Made by a program: the position numbers and the translations under genes
Source: Dunaliella salina
Lineage: Eukaryota; Chlorophyta; Chlorophyceae; Chlamydomonadales; Dunaliellaceae
Assembly (NCBI GenBank): GCA_002284615.2
Contig: MU069532.1
Location: 547,730 to 588,581 of the forward strand
Length of the DNA: 40,852 bases
Reading direction: 5' to 3'
The notes under the pieces: generated by a model
What the model saw: only the letters and a program-made list of their open reading frames with translations
The model's database searches: none
Told to the model about the DNA's origin: nothing
Shown here: positions 9,168 to 18,959 of the stretch, in pieces
Numbering within the stretch: the stretch's first letter is position 1
Layout of the letters: the number at the start of each line of letters is the position of its first letter

Positions 9168-11435
9168 CTAATGTGGGTCTGGAGGGTAACTAGAAGCACC
9201 TGGCTCTAGAACCTGGCTGTGGGAAGTATTTTTGTTTTCAATAGCGCGGCGTATGGCGACTAGTTTGTGGGCATATTGAACAGAATGGGCATGAANTTGT
9301 TGAGCAAGCTTTGTGGCACGCTAATGATCCAATCCTAGTTGTTTGAATTGCTTCAGGGTATGCTCAGTGTAAATAGTTCCACCTACACCCAGGAGAATAG
9401 GGTGAATTGTAACAGCTTTAGCTTTAATAAGTTTACAAAGGTCTGCATGCTGCTGCTTTGCCGCGTTGAACTGATGCTCTGGCCTTGTGTCTTCACAGAA
9501 CTTGATTTCTATTGGGTGCCCATGGCGTTCATTCGCATAAAGTTCATGGGGTTGTCTCATGCGGCTAGTTTTGGTGGTCCTCCGTGAAGAGCTGCGCAAA
9601 GCGTGATGGGAACGGGTAGGAAAAACATCGTTAGACGTATGTTTGGCATTAAAAGGGGTGATCAAAACAGCATCTGGCCGACTGGAGTTGAGTCTTTTCC
9701 TCACTGGAAGGTTGCAAGGGAAGAAGTAAGCAGGTAAAGTTCTGTTTGAGGCATGTGTAGGGAGTTGGAGGTTGTGCTGAGCAAGCTTAAAATCGCTTCC
9801 TACGTCTATGTAGACCAGGCCTGCCCCTACAGGGCATTTGCTGAGGGCTTTTGTAATCATTCTGCCTGCAATGTTATGGCGTTCAATTTTCATGTTGAAG
9901 ATGATATGATTTTGGCAGCCTGAGAGCATGTGTAGTGCGCTGTCCAAATGATGGCAGCCTGGGAGGGGACAAGATGGATCAGTCGACCTTTTAAACCATA
10001 CTGCATGTTTTTGGCTGTAGAGGGTGCCTGTGCGGTACTGCAGGATGGTACGATTCATGGGTACAGGAATGTTGGGCATATTTATGAAGGCATTGCTGAT
10101 TTCTTTATCTACTTGCAGTAATAAGTTTTTATAGTAAGAGTAGTAGCCTGTTTTGGCATTGGCATATCCAAGCTTGTGTTTAGAATGCATGAGGGATTTG
10201 AGGGCATCTTGAAGATTGGGGAAATAGGTGAGCTTGTGGGTGGGTGGTGGATCCGCAGGTGTGCCTGCACCATGCACTCTTTCTTCCTTGGCTAACCAGA
10301 AAATGTTTGTAAACGGATTTCTACCAGGACCTGCACCAGGAATCTCGGTGTCTGCCACGCAGTTCTGGGCTTGCTTTGCCTGATGTTTTGCAATAGCATC
10401 TGCACATTCATTTCCAGCGATGCCAGCATGGGACTTCACCTTGTAAATTCGAATATTGGCATGGGAGTCTCTAATGAGAGTTGAAATCATTTTAAGGACA
10501 TCTCCTTGGATATGTCTCAGATGTTTCTCAGGGTAAAGTTGTTTACATACTTGCTCGAGAGAGGTGAGGCTGTCTGATGCAATGTCTGCATGTTTGGTAA
10601 TGATAGCAGCAGCAATTGCTGCCAATTCAGCTCTAATGATGGTTTTAGTAATCCCAGCACCGTTTGATTGTACAAAGTTCTTGCTGTCAGCGGACGGGCA
10701 ATAAACGCCTGCTCCAATTTCTTGCTTACCGTTATGGACAAGGCAGCTGCCATCTGTGTATGCCCATGTTCTCCAATCAGCAACTTTGAGAGTTAGAATA
10801 GCACTGGATGCTGGACACCAAGTCTGTTTCTTTGGACGATCATGTGTGGATTTTAAGGGTGATTGGAGGCGTGTTGTTTGTCAAATGGATGGGAGGCGTT
10901 CCAGTTTATTGAAACCTGGCATGTGAGCATGCATGGAATTTAGCACAGGGTGGCTGCTGACATTCGTCAGCATCCACGGTGTGGCTTCTTTCAAATCTCC
11001 TTTCAGGCCTTGTAGCCAGTCTTTCTTATGATTGTTGAGATGAACTCGAGCTGCAGTGCTCCAAACAGCAGAGATACAAAGGTCCCAGGTATGCTGAGGT
11101 AGAGGTATCTCTTGGTTAGGGCAGGATTGAGGGGCACTGTAACCGAGTTTTTTGCGAGGTATGGTGCCGAGGTCGTAACAGAGGTAGGGGTAGGCAGTGA
11201 CAAGTTTGGAGTAGGGGTTGGTTATCATGTCCTTATTCCAAGTCGGGAGGAACATGAATGTAGCAGTACATTCTGTGTTGAGAATGGCAGAATACATTGC
11301 ATGTTGCAAAGCTTGGGTCATGATTCTTTCGTCATAAGTGGGATGGCAGACTAAGAAGCCTGAGAATTTGGTTGAGAAGGCATTATGGATGGCACCAAAA
11401 AAGAGTGTCTCGGGAATGCGCACTTCAATAATTCT
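9168..11435 (-). pseudogene. Non-LTR retrotransposon copy B: methyltransferase-like, RNase H, zinc knuckle and endonuclease
   Basis: One minus-strand frame runs from about 11435 to TAG at 9168, interrupted only by TGA at 10881-10883 and TAG at 9321-9323. N to C it holds a PCIF1-like methyltransferase-fold region (11405-10900: FFGA, then FLVCHPTYDE, then FMFLPTW, then a CISAVW strand). Next comes RNase H (about 10760-10390) with all acidic residues present (YTDGS, RAEL, SDS, ECAD). A zinc knuckle C-x(4)-C-x(7)-H-x(4)-C follows (near 9985-9920). The last domain is a restriction-like endonuclease (RPDAV near 9680, EIKFCED near 9500). The tail after the TAG (LAQQ..HAHSVQYAHKLVAIRRAIE) looks like a natural continuation. 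RNase H removes template RNA and the endonuclease nicks the target. The reverse transcriptase half is absent, so this copy is 5'-truncated, as is typical of LINEs. Confidence 0.8.
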
Positions 11436-11439
11436 GGTA

Positions 11440-11965
11440 TTGAGGGTTGTGGTCTAGTGGGGAGGCCATTTTTTCTTGGGTTGGCAAAGCCCATTTTTGG
11501 AGGGCAGTATGAGGATTGCTTCAAGAACATCAAAAGTGTAATGACAGTGATTGAGCATGACAGCTGTCACATCAAATTAGTGGCATTGCTGAACCATGGT
11601 TTAAACAAGTGTGTGATGTGTGACCTTATTTAAGTGGGGTTGTTTTATTGGGTTCTCTCTCATGTAAAACCTTCTTTTCCACCTTTCCTTGAGGTTTGGC
11701 TTCGCTTCTGTTATCCCTGGCCTTGTGCCAGGGGTGCCCTGTCCCTGATGTAACGCTAACCTGGTGGAGCTGGTCCACACCTGCTGTGTCTGCCCCAAGA
11801 ATTCTCTGTGTGCTGTAGCCAAGCCAGCACTCTGCAGCTAGCCCAAGAACAGCTAAGCAGCAGTATGAGGAGCAAGCAGAGTAGCAGTCCACTCGCACCC
11901 CAAGCCCTCAGCTCGAGTGAACCTGTCCCTTGTCGGATGGCTTTTGCCGACTCTGGACGATAAAN
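11440..11965. other. Unassigned flank of copy B (repeated at 13260-13785)
   Basis: No recognisable protein is present on either strand. TGCTTCAAGAACAT followed by GTAATGACAGTGATTGAGCA (about 11517-11562) recurs at 13337-13382 and, diverged, at 13800-13846, just before copy C starts. GAGCATGACA also ends both copies of the 54-bp repeat near 4,000 and 4,550. The part from 11640 to 11965 is moderately GC-rich and could be leader sequence of another element, but nothing identifies it. Confidence 0.4.
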
Positions 11966-13255
11966 GCCTGTTTTGGCATTGGCATATCCAAGCTTGTGTT
12001 TAGAATGCATGAGGGATTTGAGGGCATCTTGAAGATTGGGGAAATAGGTGAGCTTGTGGGTGGGTGGTGGATCCGCAGGTGTGCCTGCACCATGCACTCT
12101 TTCTTCCTTGGCTAACCAGAAAATGTTTGTAAACGGATTTCTACCAGGACCTGCACCAGGAATCTCGGTGTCTGCCACGCAGTTCTGGGCTTGCTTTGCC
12201 TGATGTTTTGCAATAGCATCTGCACATTCATTTCCAGCGATGCCAGCATGGGACTTCACCTTGTAAATTCGAATATTGGCATGGGAGTCTCTAATGAGAG
12301 TTGAAATCATTTTAAGGACATCTCCTTGGATATGTCTCAGATGTTTCTCAGGGTAAAGTTGTTTACATACTTGCTCGAGAGAGGTGAGGCTGTCTGATGC
12401 AATGTCTGCATGTTTGGTAATGATAGCAGCAGCAATTGCTGCCAATTCAGCTCTAATGATGGTTTTAGTAATCCCAGCACCGTTTGATTGTACAAAGTTC
12501 TTGCTGTCAGCGGACGGGCAATAAACGCCTGCTCCAATTTCTTGCTTACCGTTATGGACAAGGCAGCTGCCATCTGTGTATGCCCATGTTCTCCAATCAG
12601 CAACTTTGAGAGTTAGAATAGCACTGGATGCTGGACACCAAGTCTGTTTCTTTGGACGATCATGTGTGGATTTTAAGGGTGATTGGAGGCGTGTTGTTTG
12701 TCAAATGGATGGGAGGCGTTCCAGTTTATTGAAACCTGGCATGTGAGCATGCATGGAATTTAGCACAGGGTGGCTGCTGACATTCGTCAGCATCCACGGT
12801 GTGGCTTCTTTCAAATCTCCTTTCAGGCCTTGTAGCCAGTCTTTCTTATGATTGTTGAGATGAACTCGAGCTGCAGTGCTCCAAACAGCAGAGATACAAA
12901 GGTCCCAGGTATGCTGAGGTAGAGGTATCTCTTGGTTAGGGCAGGATTGAGGGGCACTGTAACCGAGTTTTTTGCGAGGTATGGTGCCGAGGTCGTAACA
13001 GAGGTAGGGGTAGGCAGTGACAAGTTTGGAGTAGGGGTTGGTTATCATGTCCTTATTCCAAGTCGGGAGGAACATGAATGTAGCAGTACATTCTGTGTTG
13101 AGAATGGCAGAATACATTGCATGTTGCAAAGCTTGGGTCATGATTCTTTCGTCATAAGTGGGATGGCAGACTAAGAAGCCTGAGAATTTGGTTGAGAAGG
13201 CATTATGGATGGCACCAAAAAAGAGTGTCTCGGGAATGCGCACTTCAATAATTCT
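11966..13255 (-). pseudogene. Second, truncated copy of B (methyltransferase-like plus N-terminal RNase H)
   Basis: Identical to the corresponding part of copy B, including the TGA between the methyltransferase-like part and RNase H (here 12701-12703). It stops at the duplication junction, where the frame runs into unrelated sequence after KLGYANAKTG. If the tandem duplication is an assembly artefact, this entry does not exist as a separate locus. Confidence 0.75.
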
Positions 13256-13846
13256 GGTATTGAGGGTTGTGGTCTAGTGGGGAGGCCATTTTTTCTTGGG
13301 TTGGCAAAGCCCATTTTTGGAGGGCAGTATGAGGATTGCTTCAAGAACATCAAAAGTGTAATGACAGTGATTGAGCATGACAGCTGTCACATCAAATTAG
13401 TGGCATTGCTGAACCATGGTTTAAACAAGTGTGTGATGTGTGACCTTATTTAAGTGGGGTTGTTTTATTGGGTTCTCTCTCATGTAAAACCTTCTTTTCC
13501 ACCTTTCCTTGAGGTTTGGCTTCGCTTCTGTTATCCCTGGCCTTGTGCCAGGGGTGCCCTGTCCCTGATGTAACGCTAACCTGGTGGAGCTGGTCCACAC
13601 CTGCTGTGTCTGCCCCAAGAATTCTCTGTGTGCTGTAGCCAAGCCAGCACTCTGCAGCTAGCCCAAGAACAGCTAAGCAGCAGTATGAGGAGCAAGCAGA
13701 GTAGCAGTCCACTCGCACCCCAAGCCCTCAGCTCGAGTGAACCTGTCCCTTGTCGGATGGCTTTTGCCGACTCTGGACGATAAAACCTATCATGTATTGC
13801 CTGCTTCAAGAACATTAGGAGTATAATGACAGTGATTGAGCATGAC

Positions 13847-16096
13847 AAAGCTGACGAACGTCAGCAGCCACCCTGTCCCAAATATTATGCATGCTCACAT
13901 GCCAGGTTTCAATAAACTGAAACGCGCCTCCCATTCGACAAAAAGCACGCCTCCAAACACCCTGAAAATTCACACATGACTGTCCAAAATGCAGACTTAG
14001 TGCCCAGCCAATCCAGTACTCTCCTCGCTCTCAAGGTTGATGACTATGGCAGCTGCTTTGTCCATAACGCAAAGCAAGGAATTGGGGCAGGTGTCTACTG
14101 CCCTCTTCCTGACAACAAGCACTTTGTAGAACCAAACGGTGCTAGGATTGATAAGGTAAGGTAAGGAAAAGTTACATCGCTAGGATTACTAACACAATAA
14201 CTTGAGCTGAAGTGGCAGGCATTGCTAATGTTATCAACATCAAATATGCAGATATTGCATCAGACAGCCTCACCTCTGTCAATCAAATACGCAAACACCT
14301 TCTCTATCCTGAAAAATAGCTGAGGCATATCCAAGGACGTCCTTAAGATGATTTCAACTCTCATTAGAGACTTCCATACCAAAATTTAAGTTTGCAAAGT
14401 GAAGGCTCGTGCTGGCATCGCTGGAAATGAATGCGCAGATGCTTTTGCTAAGCATCAGGCAAAGCGTGCCAATAAGTGCGTGGCAGACACTAAAATTCCC
14501 GGTGCAGGACCTGGAGGAAGTCCATTCACACATATTTTTTGGCTAGCCACAGGAGGCGTGAGAAAGCATAACTTTAAGAGCACAAGGGTCAATCCAATTA
14601 AGAACTATAAACCCTAACCTATATAATCGGAATCCTGAGATCAAGAGCTATCGACTGGTGTATTTATGGGTCCGATCTGAGGAGGGAGGGGTTGGTGGGG
14701 TGTCTGAAAATGGGCTTCTCAAAAATTTGGGACACCCCAGGAGGCAGGAGAAAGCATAATATTTGGAACTCAAGGGTCAATCCCATTAAGAACTATGCAT
14801 TCGGACTCCTGAGATCTAGAGCAATCAATTGGTGGGTGGTCAGCTATGGAGTTCTGGTGGTGGAAAATAGGGTCCATGCCGCGGCCAATTAGGCAGGTTG
14901 GCCGTGACTGCCAAGATTTAAGCTAGGTGTTGAATGAGAGAGAGAGCATGTTGGTCTTGAGCTTGAATATTGCCAGTCACGGCCACCATACTCAAAGAAC
15001 ACTTGGAAGGTACCCCCATTTGGGGCGCCTGTCGCCCCCCTCTGGGATTTTATAACAAAATGTTGATTACAAGATCTGGGGTTCTACTTGTCAGACAGGA
15101 AAAGTGAATTTCCGTGCTGGTGTTTTTCGGACAGACAAATGTCATTGCAACTATCTCTCCTTCATGCAAAAATTCAGGCGGTCCAGGAAATTCAAATGCT
15201 GCAGCAGGAGCCTCAAGAAGCATAACTTTTGGAACTTTAATGTCAATCCCATTAAGAACAATATATTCGGAATCCTGAGATCTAGAGCTATCAATTGGTA
15301 TATGTATGGGTCCAATCCGAGGAGGGGGGGGCTGGTGGGGTGTCAAAGTAGGCTTCTCAAAAATTTGGGACACCCCCTCCAGAATTTTTCTAAGCCAATC
15401 TACAGAATTCGAAAGACACCATTGGATTCCTGAGCTCAAGGACTGTCTACTGGCACCCTCTTTGGGTAATTGAGTAAAAGGGGGGGTCTGTGTGCATGGC
15501 TAGGAGTCAGTGCCATGCGCGCATGGGTGTGGGCGGCAGGGGGTGTAGGGGCGAACATGCGGCAAACCAGTTCAAACTTCCAGGATAATGACAATGTATG
15601 ATGTGATTATGCATAGTGAAGCCAGGAAGGCAGTCAGTGGACTTGCAAAACAGTTGTGGGTGCCTGGAGGTATGCATGGGCGTCCGCTGCTCAGCTTTTG
15701 CCCCATAACTCTGCTGCAACTTACCTTTCCAGTATGGTGAGCACGCAGATGGATAGCTTTTTCAAAAAGGAGCAGATTGATACCCTTTTTGTCCAGGTAG
15801 AGCTACTGCATGAGGGGTTTTGGGTTGGGTGGGTGGGTCAGGGGTGTCCCACCCAGTTTTTGGGCATCTGTTCCACTACTTTTTTTTCCTGCCTCCTGCT
15901 AGCCAAGGAAGAAACAAGAGCGCATGCCGCAGGTACACCTACAGGTCAATCACCTCCTCCCAAGCTCACCTACCTCCCTAATCTTCAAGGTGCTCTTAAA
16001 GAGCACATACATTCTAAGCACAAACTTGGATATGCCAATGCTAGAACAGGTTACTGCTCCTGCTATCAAAACATATTACCACTAGTAGATAAAAAA
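13847..16096 (+). pseudogene. Non-LTR copy C: end of methyltransferase-like domain and RNase H, split by R1
   Basis: Plus-strand homologue of B. It starts after GAGCATGAC and reads MPGFNKLKR, a DDYGSCFVHNAKQGIGAGV block equivalent to the RNase H start (the acidic TDGS is decayed), then SHAGIAGNECAD-like residues and GAGPGGSPFTHIFWLA. The frame is cut at 14549 by repeat R1. It resumes at 15906 with KEETRAHAAGTP, HSKHKLGYANA and a VDKK end at about 16096, where minus-strand copy D begins. It retains CGA where B has the first stop codon, which shows the ancestral codon was sense. Confidence 0.75.
14550..15897 (+). mobile_element. Repeat R1, copy a, inserted in RNase H of copy C
   Basis: The insert starts CAGGAGGCGTGAGAAAGC and ends GCCTCCT(G). 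It is flanked by (G)CTAGCCA on both sides (14542-14549 and 15898-15905), and the RNase H reading frame resumes exactly across it. It contains three diverged units of about 190 bp that share AGAAAGCATAA, GGTCAATCCCATTAAGAAC and ATTCGGAATCCTGAGATCTA (starting near 14550, 14738 and 15208), suggesting nested or tandem insertions. No transposase is encoded. Short CAGG...CCTG ends and a 7-8 bp duplication suggest a non-autonomous DNA transposon. The family is unknown to me. The part from 14832 onward matches copy b at offset 10,786 with few differences. Confidence 0.8.
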
Positions 16097-16255
16097 AAAT
16101 CAGCATTGCCTTCAGACGTTTGCCCAACAATCACACTGCCATCAATGTAGGTGATTTCCCTCCAGTCCTTGACTTCAGGTGTGAACATCTTTTTGAAGTT
16201 GGCAGGGGTGAATTCTGCCCTTTTTTGAGGGCACTTGTGTGAGCAGCTATGGGTG
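16097..16255 (-). pseudogene. Copy D: start of RNase H
   Basis: On the minus strand FTPEVKDWREITYIDGSVIVG (read from about 16200 down) aligns with VADWRTWAYTDGSCLVHNG of copy B, including the first catalytic Asp (IDGS). Upstream HSCSHKCP corresponds to B's THDRPKK. The fragment ends at the edge of copy C. It is one frame off the methyltransferase-like part, across a run of Cs near 16258-16263. Confidence 0.6.
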
Positions 16256-17000
16256 TCAGGGGGGAGTGATCGGAATTTCTGTTTCCAAGTTTTTGATGCT
16301 AGGTGTTGGTGGGTACGCAGCGGCGTGGCAGTATTTGGAGTATCCAGGTAGCCAACAAGCTTCTGGTGTAACTTGCTTTACATCTTGCTGGAGGGACTGA
16401 AACCAGTCTTTGTTTGCGGTATCTAGTATTTCTCTGGCGTTAGGGTTCCACACAATGATGAGTTGCATAGGATAGGAAGGTGGAGTAGGATTGGTGATGG
16501 TATCAAACCAGTGTTGTGGTGCTTGGAATTGGATTTTCCTTGCAGGGAATTTGGCAAGAACTTATGCAGTATCTTGGTATTGTTTTAGCCAGCTCATACG
16601 CGTTACAGCTGGAGCCTCTCCAGTGGGGCAGGAGCATGAAGGTGGCAACTGGATCTGTGGAATGGAGGGAGGAGTGCACTGCGTGGCGTAGGAGTTTAAA
16701 CATCATTTCATCATCGTGTGGAGGATGGCAGAAGGAGAAGCCAGTGTAGCGCACAGAGAGGCGTCTGTGTGCGCCCCGAAGACCTGGTCTTGGTAGTTTG
16801 TGCTGAAATTAGTGTTGTAGGTATTTTCAAAATCAAGAATGCTGGAAAACCTCTCCGCTGAGACCATGCACCATTTATGCAGGGCTAATCGGATGTGGGA
16901 AGGAGTAATAAACATGTTTGAATTGAAAAACCTTTGTGCTCTGGGCCAAAAGATGTTTCTGTTGAGCCTATTGGCGTGAGAGCAGACCCATGACTTCAGA
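16256..17000 (-). pseudogene. Copy D: PCIF1-like methyltransferase-fold region
   Basis: Across three frames the minus strand reads AERFSSILDFENTYNTNFST then QVFGAH (about 16870-16785). Next come YTGFSFCHPPHDDEMM (about 16748-16700), VATFMLLPHWRG (about 16640-16605) and MQLIIVWNPN (16468-16440). The order of a Phe/Asn strand, FG(A/S), a xPP motif followed by a long helix, a strand ending in (I/L)P(E/H)W, and a final hydrophobic strand followed by N is that of PCIF1 adenine N6-methyltransferases. The catalytic NPPF is replaced by CHPPH here and CHPTY in copy B, so activity is doubtful. Frameshifts make this copy dead. The fold call is an inference from motif order. Confidence 0.5.
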
Positions 17001-17177
17001 TGCTGAATCCTGGACAGGGGGCTGAACGGTGGCATGGACGCCTGCTCTTTTGGCTGCTTTGTAGGCTTCGAGCAGGGTTGTGAGCCTTTCTATAGTGAGC
17101 ATGCACATGCACTTGCCATTGGCATTGTAGATGCAGGCGCATTCACAGGTGGTTACCTCTGGCATTTGTGTTGGCAT
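16968..17177 (-). pseudogene. Copy D: Cys-rich cluster and helix
   Basis: This short segment reads CECACIYNANGKCMCMLTI, five cysteines in 15 residues, and then a basic helix (LTTLLEAYKAAKRAGV). CIYN is also seen in copy A near 9000. It may be a small zinc-binding module between the PHD and methyltransferase-like parts. I do not recognise it from known families. Confidence 0.4.
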
Positions 17178-18328
17178 GGCAACCTCATCAGTTGTGTCGA
17201 GTGAAGAGTTTCCTTCATGAGGTCAACACTTCTAATCAAAATTTCACATTGCCATGTTGGCATGATATCTGTCTGGGGATTGGTAGGTTGGAAGTCAAAG
17301 GTGACATTCTTGCGAATTGCGCAGCCGGTGGTTGAGAGCCATGCAGATTCAGATAGGCTCTGAGGATTGCCTTCAAAGCCTTGGTTGACAAAATTGTCCA
17401 GGTCTATTTCAATGGCCAAGGGGTCTTCTACAACCTCTGGTCGTTCTTCAGCGTCAAAAGCTTGCACATGAGCATCCAGGTCTGGATGTATTCGTAGCAT
17501 TTCCTCAGCTTCCCATTTAGGATGCCACTCTACATAGATCATTTCACAGTCCTCAGAGAAGTTGATCCTTTCCACTTTTTGGGAGTCTGACAGGGATGCG
17601 CAGGCAGGGCAGCCCCAGTGCTCATTTTGTTCACTTAGTGCCCGGTCATTTTGGGAGCATGCTTTGACATCTATGAGACAGTCCCAGTGGTATGTGCGGT
17701 AGCAGGTATCACAGGTGGGCATATCTTCACGGATTTGACTTTTAAAGGTGTATTCTTTGCTCACTAGGCTCCAGCAGAGCTGGCAACACAGGTCTGCTTT
17801 AGTTGTTCTTGGTACGTGCTTTGAAGGGGCCACTTTCAGCCCATCATTTTGGAAAATGGGCAAGGCCCATTTTTCAATGGTGGCGGGGTGCCATTGTACT
17901 TTGTATTGTTTTTGCTCCTTTTCTTGAGAAGATCTCTTATATTTCCGGAGGTGTTGCCAGCCCAAGATTTGTAGGATAATATGGTCAAAGCGGAAGATGG
18001 TGTTGCTAGCTTCAACTGCGCTTAATGTATCAGCCTTATTCTGTTTATAATTCCAGAGCCATTGGGGGAAATCAGTGCTTGAAGTGTTTGGAGGTGTAGG
18101 ACAAGGGGTTGTCATGGGTTGGGGGTCAAGGTCAAAAAATGTCGTTGGGGCTCGTCTCCCTCTGGACCTTCTATTTCCAGTTTGTGGGGTCTGAAAGGGC
18201 TCCAGGGATGGGGTCTGTGTGTGGGGTATCGAAAAGGGTTGATCAGCTTGTATATTATGTACTTGTGTTTGCAGCTGCTCCGCGTGGGGATCAGGGATGT
18301 ACACGCCGGCCAAGAACCGGAAATTCAA
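17153..18328 (-). pseudogene. Copy D: PHD-finger protein segment with flanking W-P motifs
   Basis: A 391-codon open minus-strand stretch. The first 130 residues are P/T/Q-rich, with a basic NRRSRGRRAP patch. YKVQWHPATIEKW precedes a C4HC3 finger (about 17795-17596): CCQLC, then CDTCYRTYHWDC, then HWGCPAC, so all eight ligands are present. After it YVEWHPKWEAEEM resembles the second half of a chromodomain. The C-terminal 100 residues are acidic. PHD fingers and chromodomains read histone tails, so the element may use chromatin marks for targeting or packaging. It is part of the retroelement polyprotein rather than a host gene: copy A has the same region downstream of its RT. The N-terminal edge is cut by an insertion. 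Confidence 0.7.
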
Positions 18329-18332
18329 TCAA

Positions 18333-18366
18333 AGCTTTGGTCTGCGCAGGAGGCGCAGGCCAAAGC
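18333..18366. repeat. Hairpin near the insertion edge
   Basis: GCTTTGGTCTGCGC and GCGCAGGCCAAAGC pair as a 14-bp stem with one mismatch around a 5-6 base loop (AGGAG). A second GC-rich inverted repeat (CCGGCCGGGGGG against CCCCCGGCC) lies at about 19418-19446 near the other edge. Such hairpins are often found close to transposon ends. Confidence 0.7.
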
Positions 18367-18483
18367 TGGTCCGGTCAAACCGGGAAGTTGTTAGGGTCCG
18401 GTCCGGCAGAACCAGAAAAATTTTACAAGTGTCTCCGGCAGGCTAACCCTTCAATCGTAAGCACAAAGCCAGGGTCAGCAGCC

Positions 18484-18940
18484 ATGACTGGCAGGAGAGG
18501 GAGGCACGGAGGGAGACGGGGAGGGAGAGGGTCCACGCCCAGCCTGGCCATCGCAGACTCTGCTCACCCTATGTAAGTCTGGACTGAGTTGCTGGCAGCC
18601 CTTGAATTCCTGGTCACAGCCTGATTGGGACAGGCGTGGAACAGACAGGCAATGCTCTGAAGGCCACAAAACCCATCTCATGCAGGGGCTCAAGCAGGGG
18701 CATCCCAGGCCCCACATGGAGAAGCCAGCCCTTCTCCTCAGCCTGAATCTGAGCCTCCCCCTCAGCCTGTAGCCTATACTCCCCCAAAAGCCTGGTCTCA
18801 GGAGTGGATGGAGCAGCACCCCGACCCTGAGTTCAGGCAGGCGTTGCAGGATTTGCTGGATGCAGGCTACAATTGGCCCGAGGGAGTGAGGGATGCTCTC
18901 CGTTCTAGTAGCCAGCAACATACAGCCCCCCGCCAAGGAT
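18484..18940 (+). CDS. Possible transposon-encoded two-exon ORF fragment
   Basis: ATG at 18484 opens an RG-rich peptide (TGRRGRHGGRRGGRG) that reaches GTAAGT at 18573. CTCATGCAG near 18680 would be an acceptor, after which a P/S/E-rich frame continues to WSQEWMEQHPDPEFRQALQD and NWPEGVRDALRSSSQ (about 18800-18905). The downstream frame is open and coding-like, but the phase across the suggested intron does not fit. It is therefore broken or the splice sites differ. I do not recognise the product. Confidence 0.25.
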
Positions 18941-18959
18941 TTTTTATTGCTTGTTTGGT

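Larger units (their letters stand above)
10146..13785. repeat. Perfect 1,820-bp tandem duplication, N at junction
   Basis: Positions 10146-11965 and 11966-13785 appear identical, including every ORF, offset by exactly 1,820. The only difference I see is that the first unit ends with N at 11965 where the second has A. The unit contains part of copy B plus about 525 bp of flanking sequence. A perfect copy with an ambiguous base at the join is more likely an assembly join of overlapping contigs than a real duplication, though a very recent duplication is possible. Confidence 0.9.

Noticed and set aside
9321..9323. Reassigned TAG codon (Gln), as in some ulvophyte algae
   Set aside because: The 1,145-codon USP7-like gene and the gag ORF use no in-frame TAG or TAA, so there is no support for a changed code.
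10881..10883. Possible selenocysteine or programmed readthrough at TGA between the methyltransferase-like region and RNase H
   Set aside because: Copy C has CGA at the aligned place and no nearby hairpin stands out. A C-to-T nonsense change is simpler.
11112..11354. Plus-strand ORFs opposite copy B (also 12932-13174, 11385-11633)
   Set aside because: They are shadows of the minus-strand methyltransferase-like frame and flank, with no protein features of their own.
15050..15439. 129-codon ORF shared with 25836-26225
   Set aside because: It is kept only between two nearly identical R1 copies and is not recognisable in the older inverted copies, so it is a by-product of recent copying.
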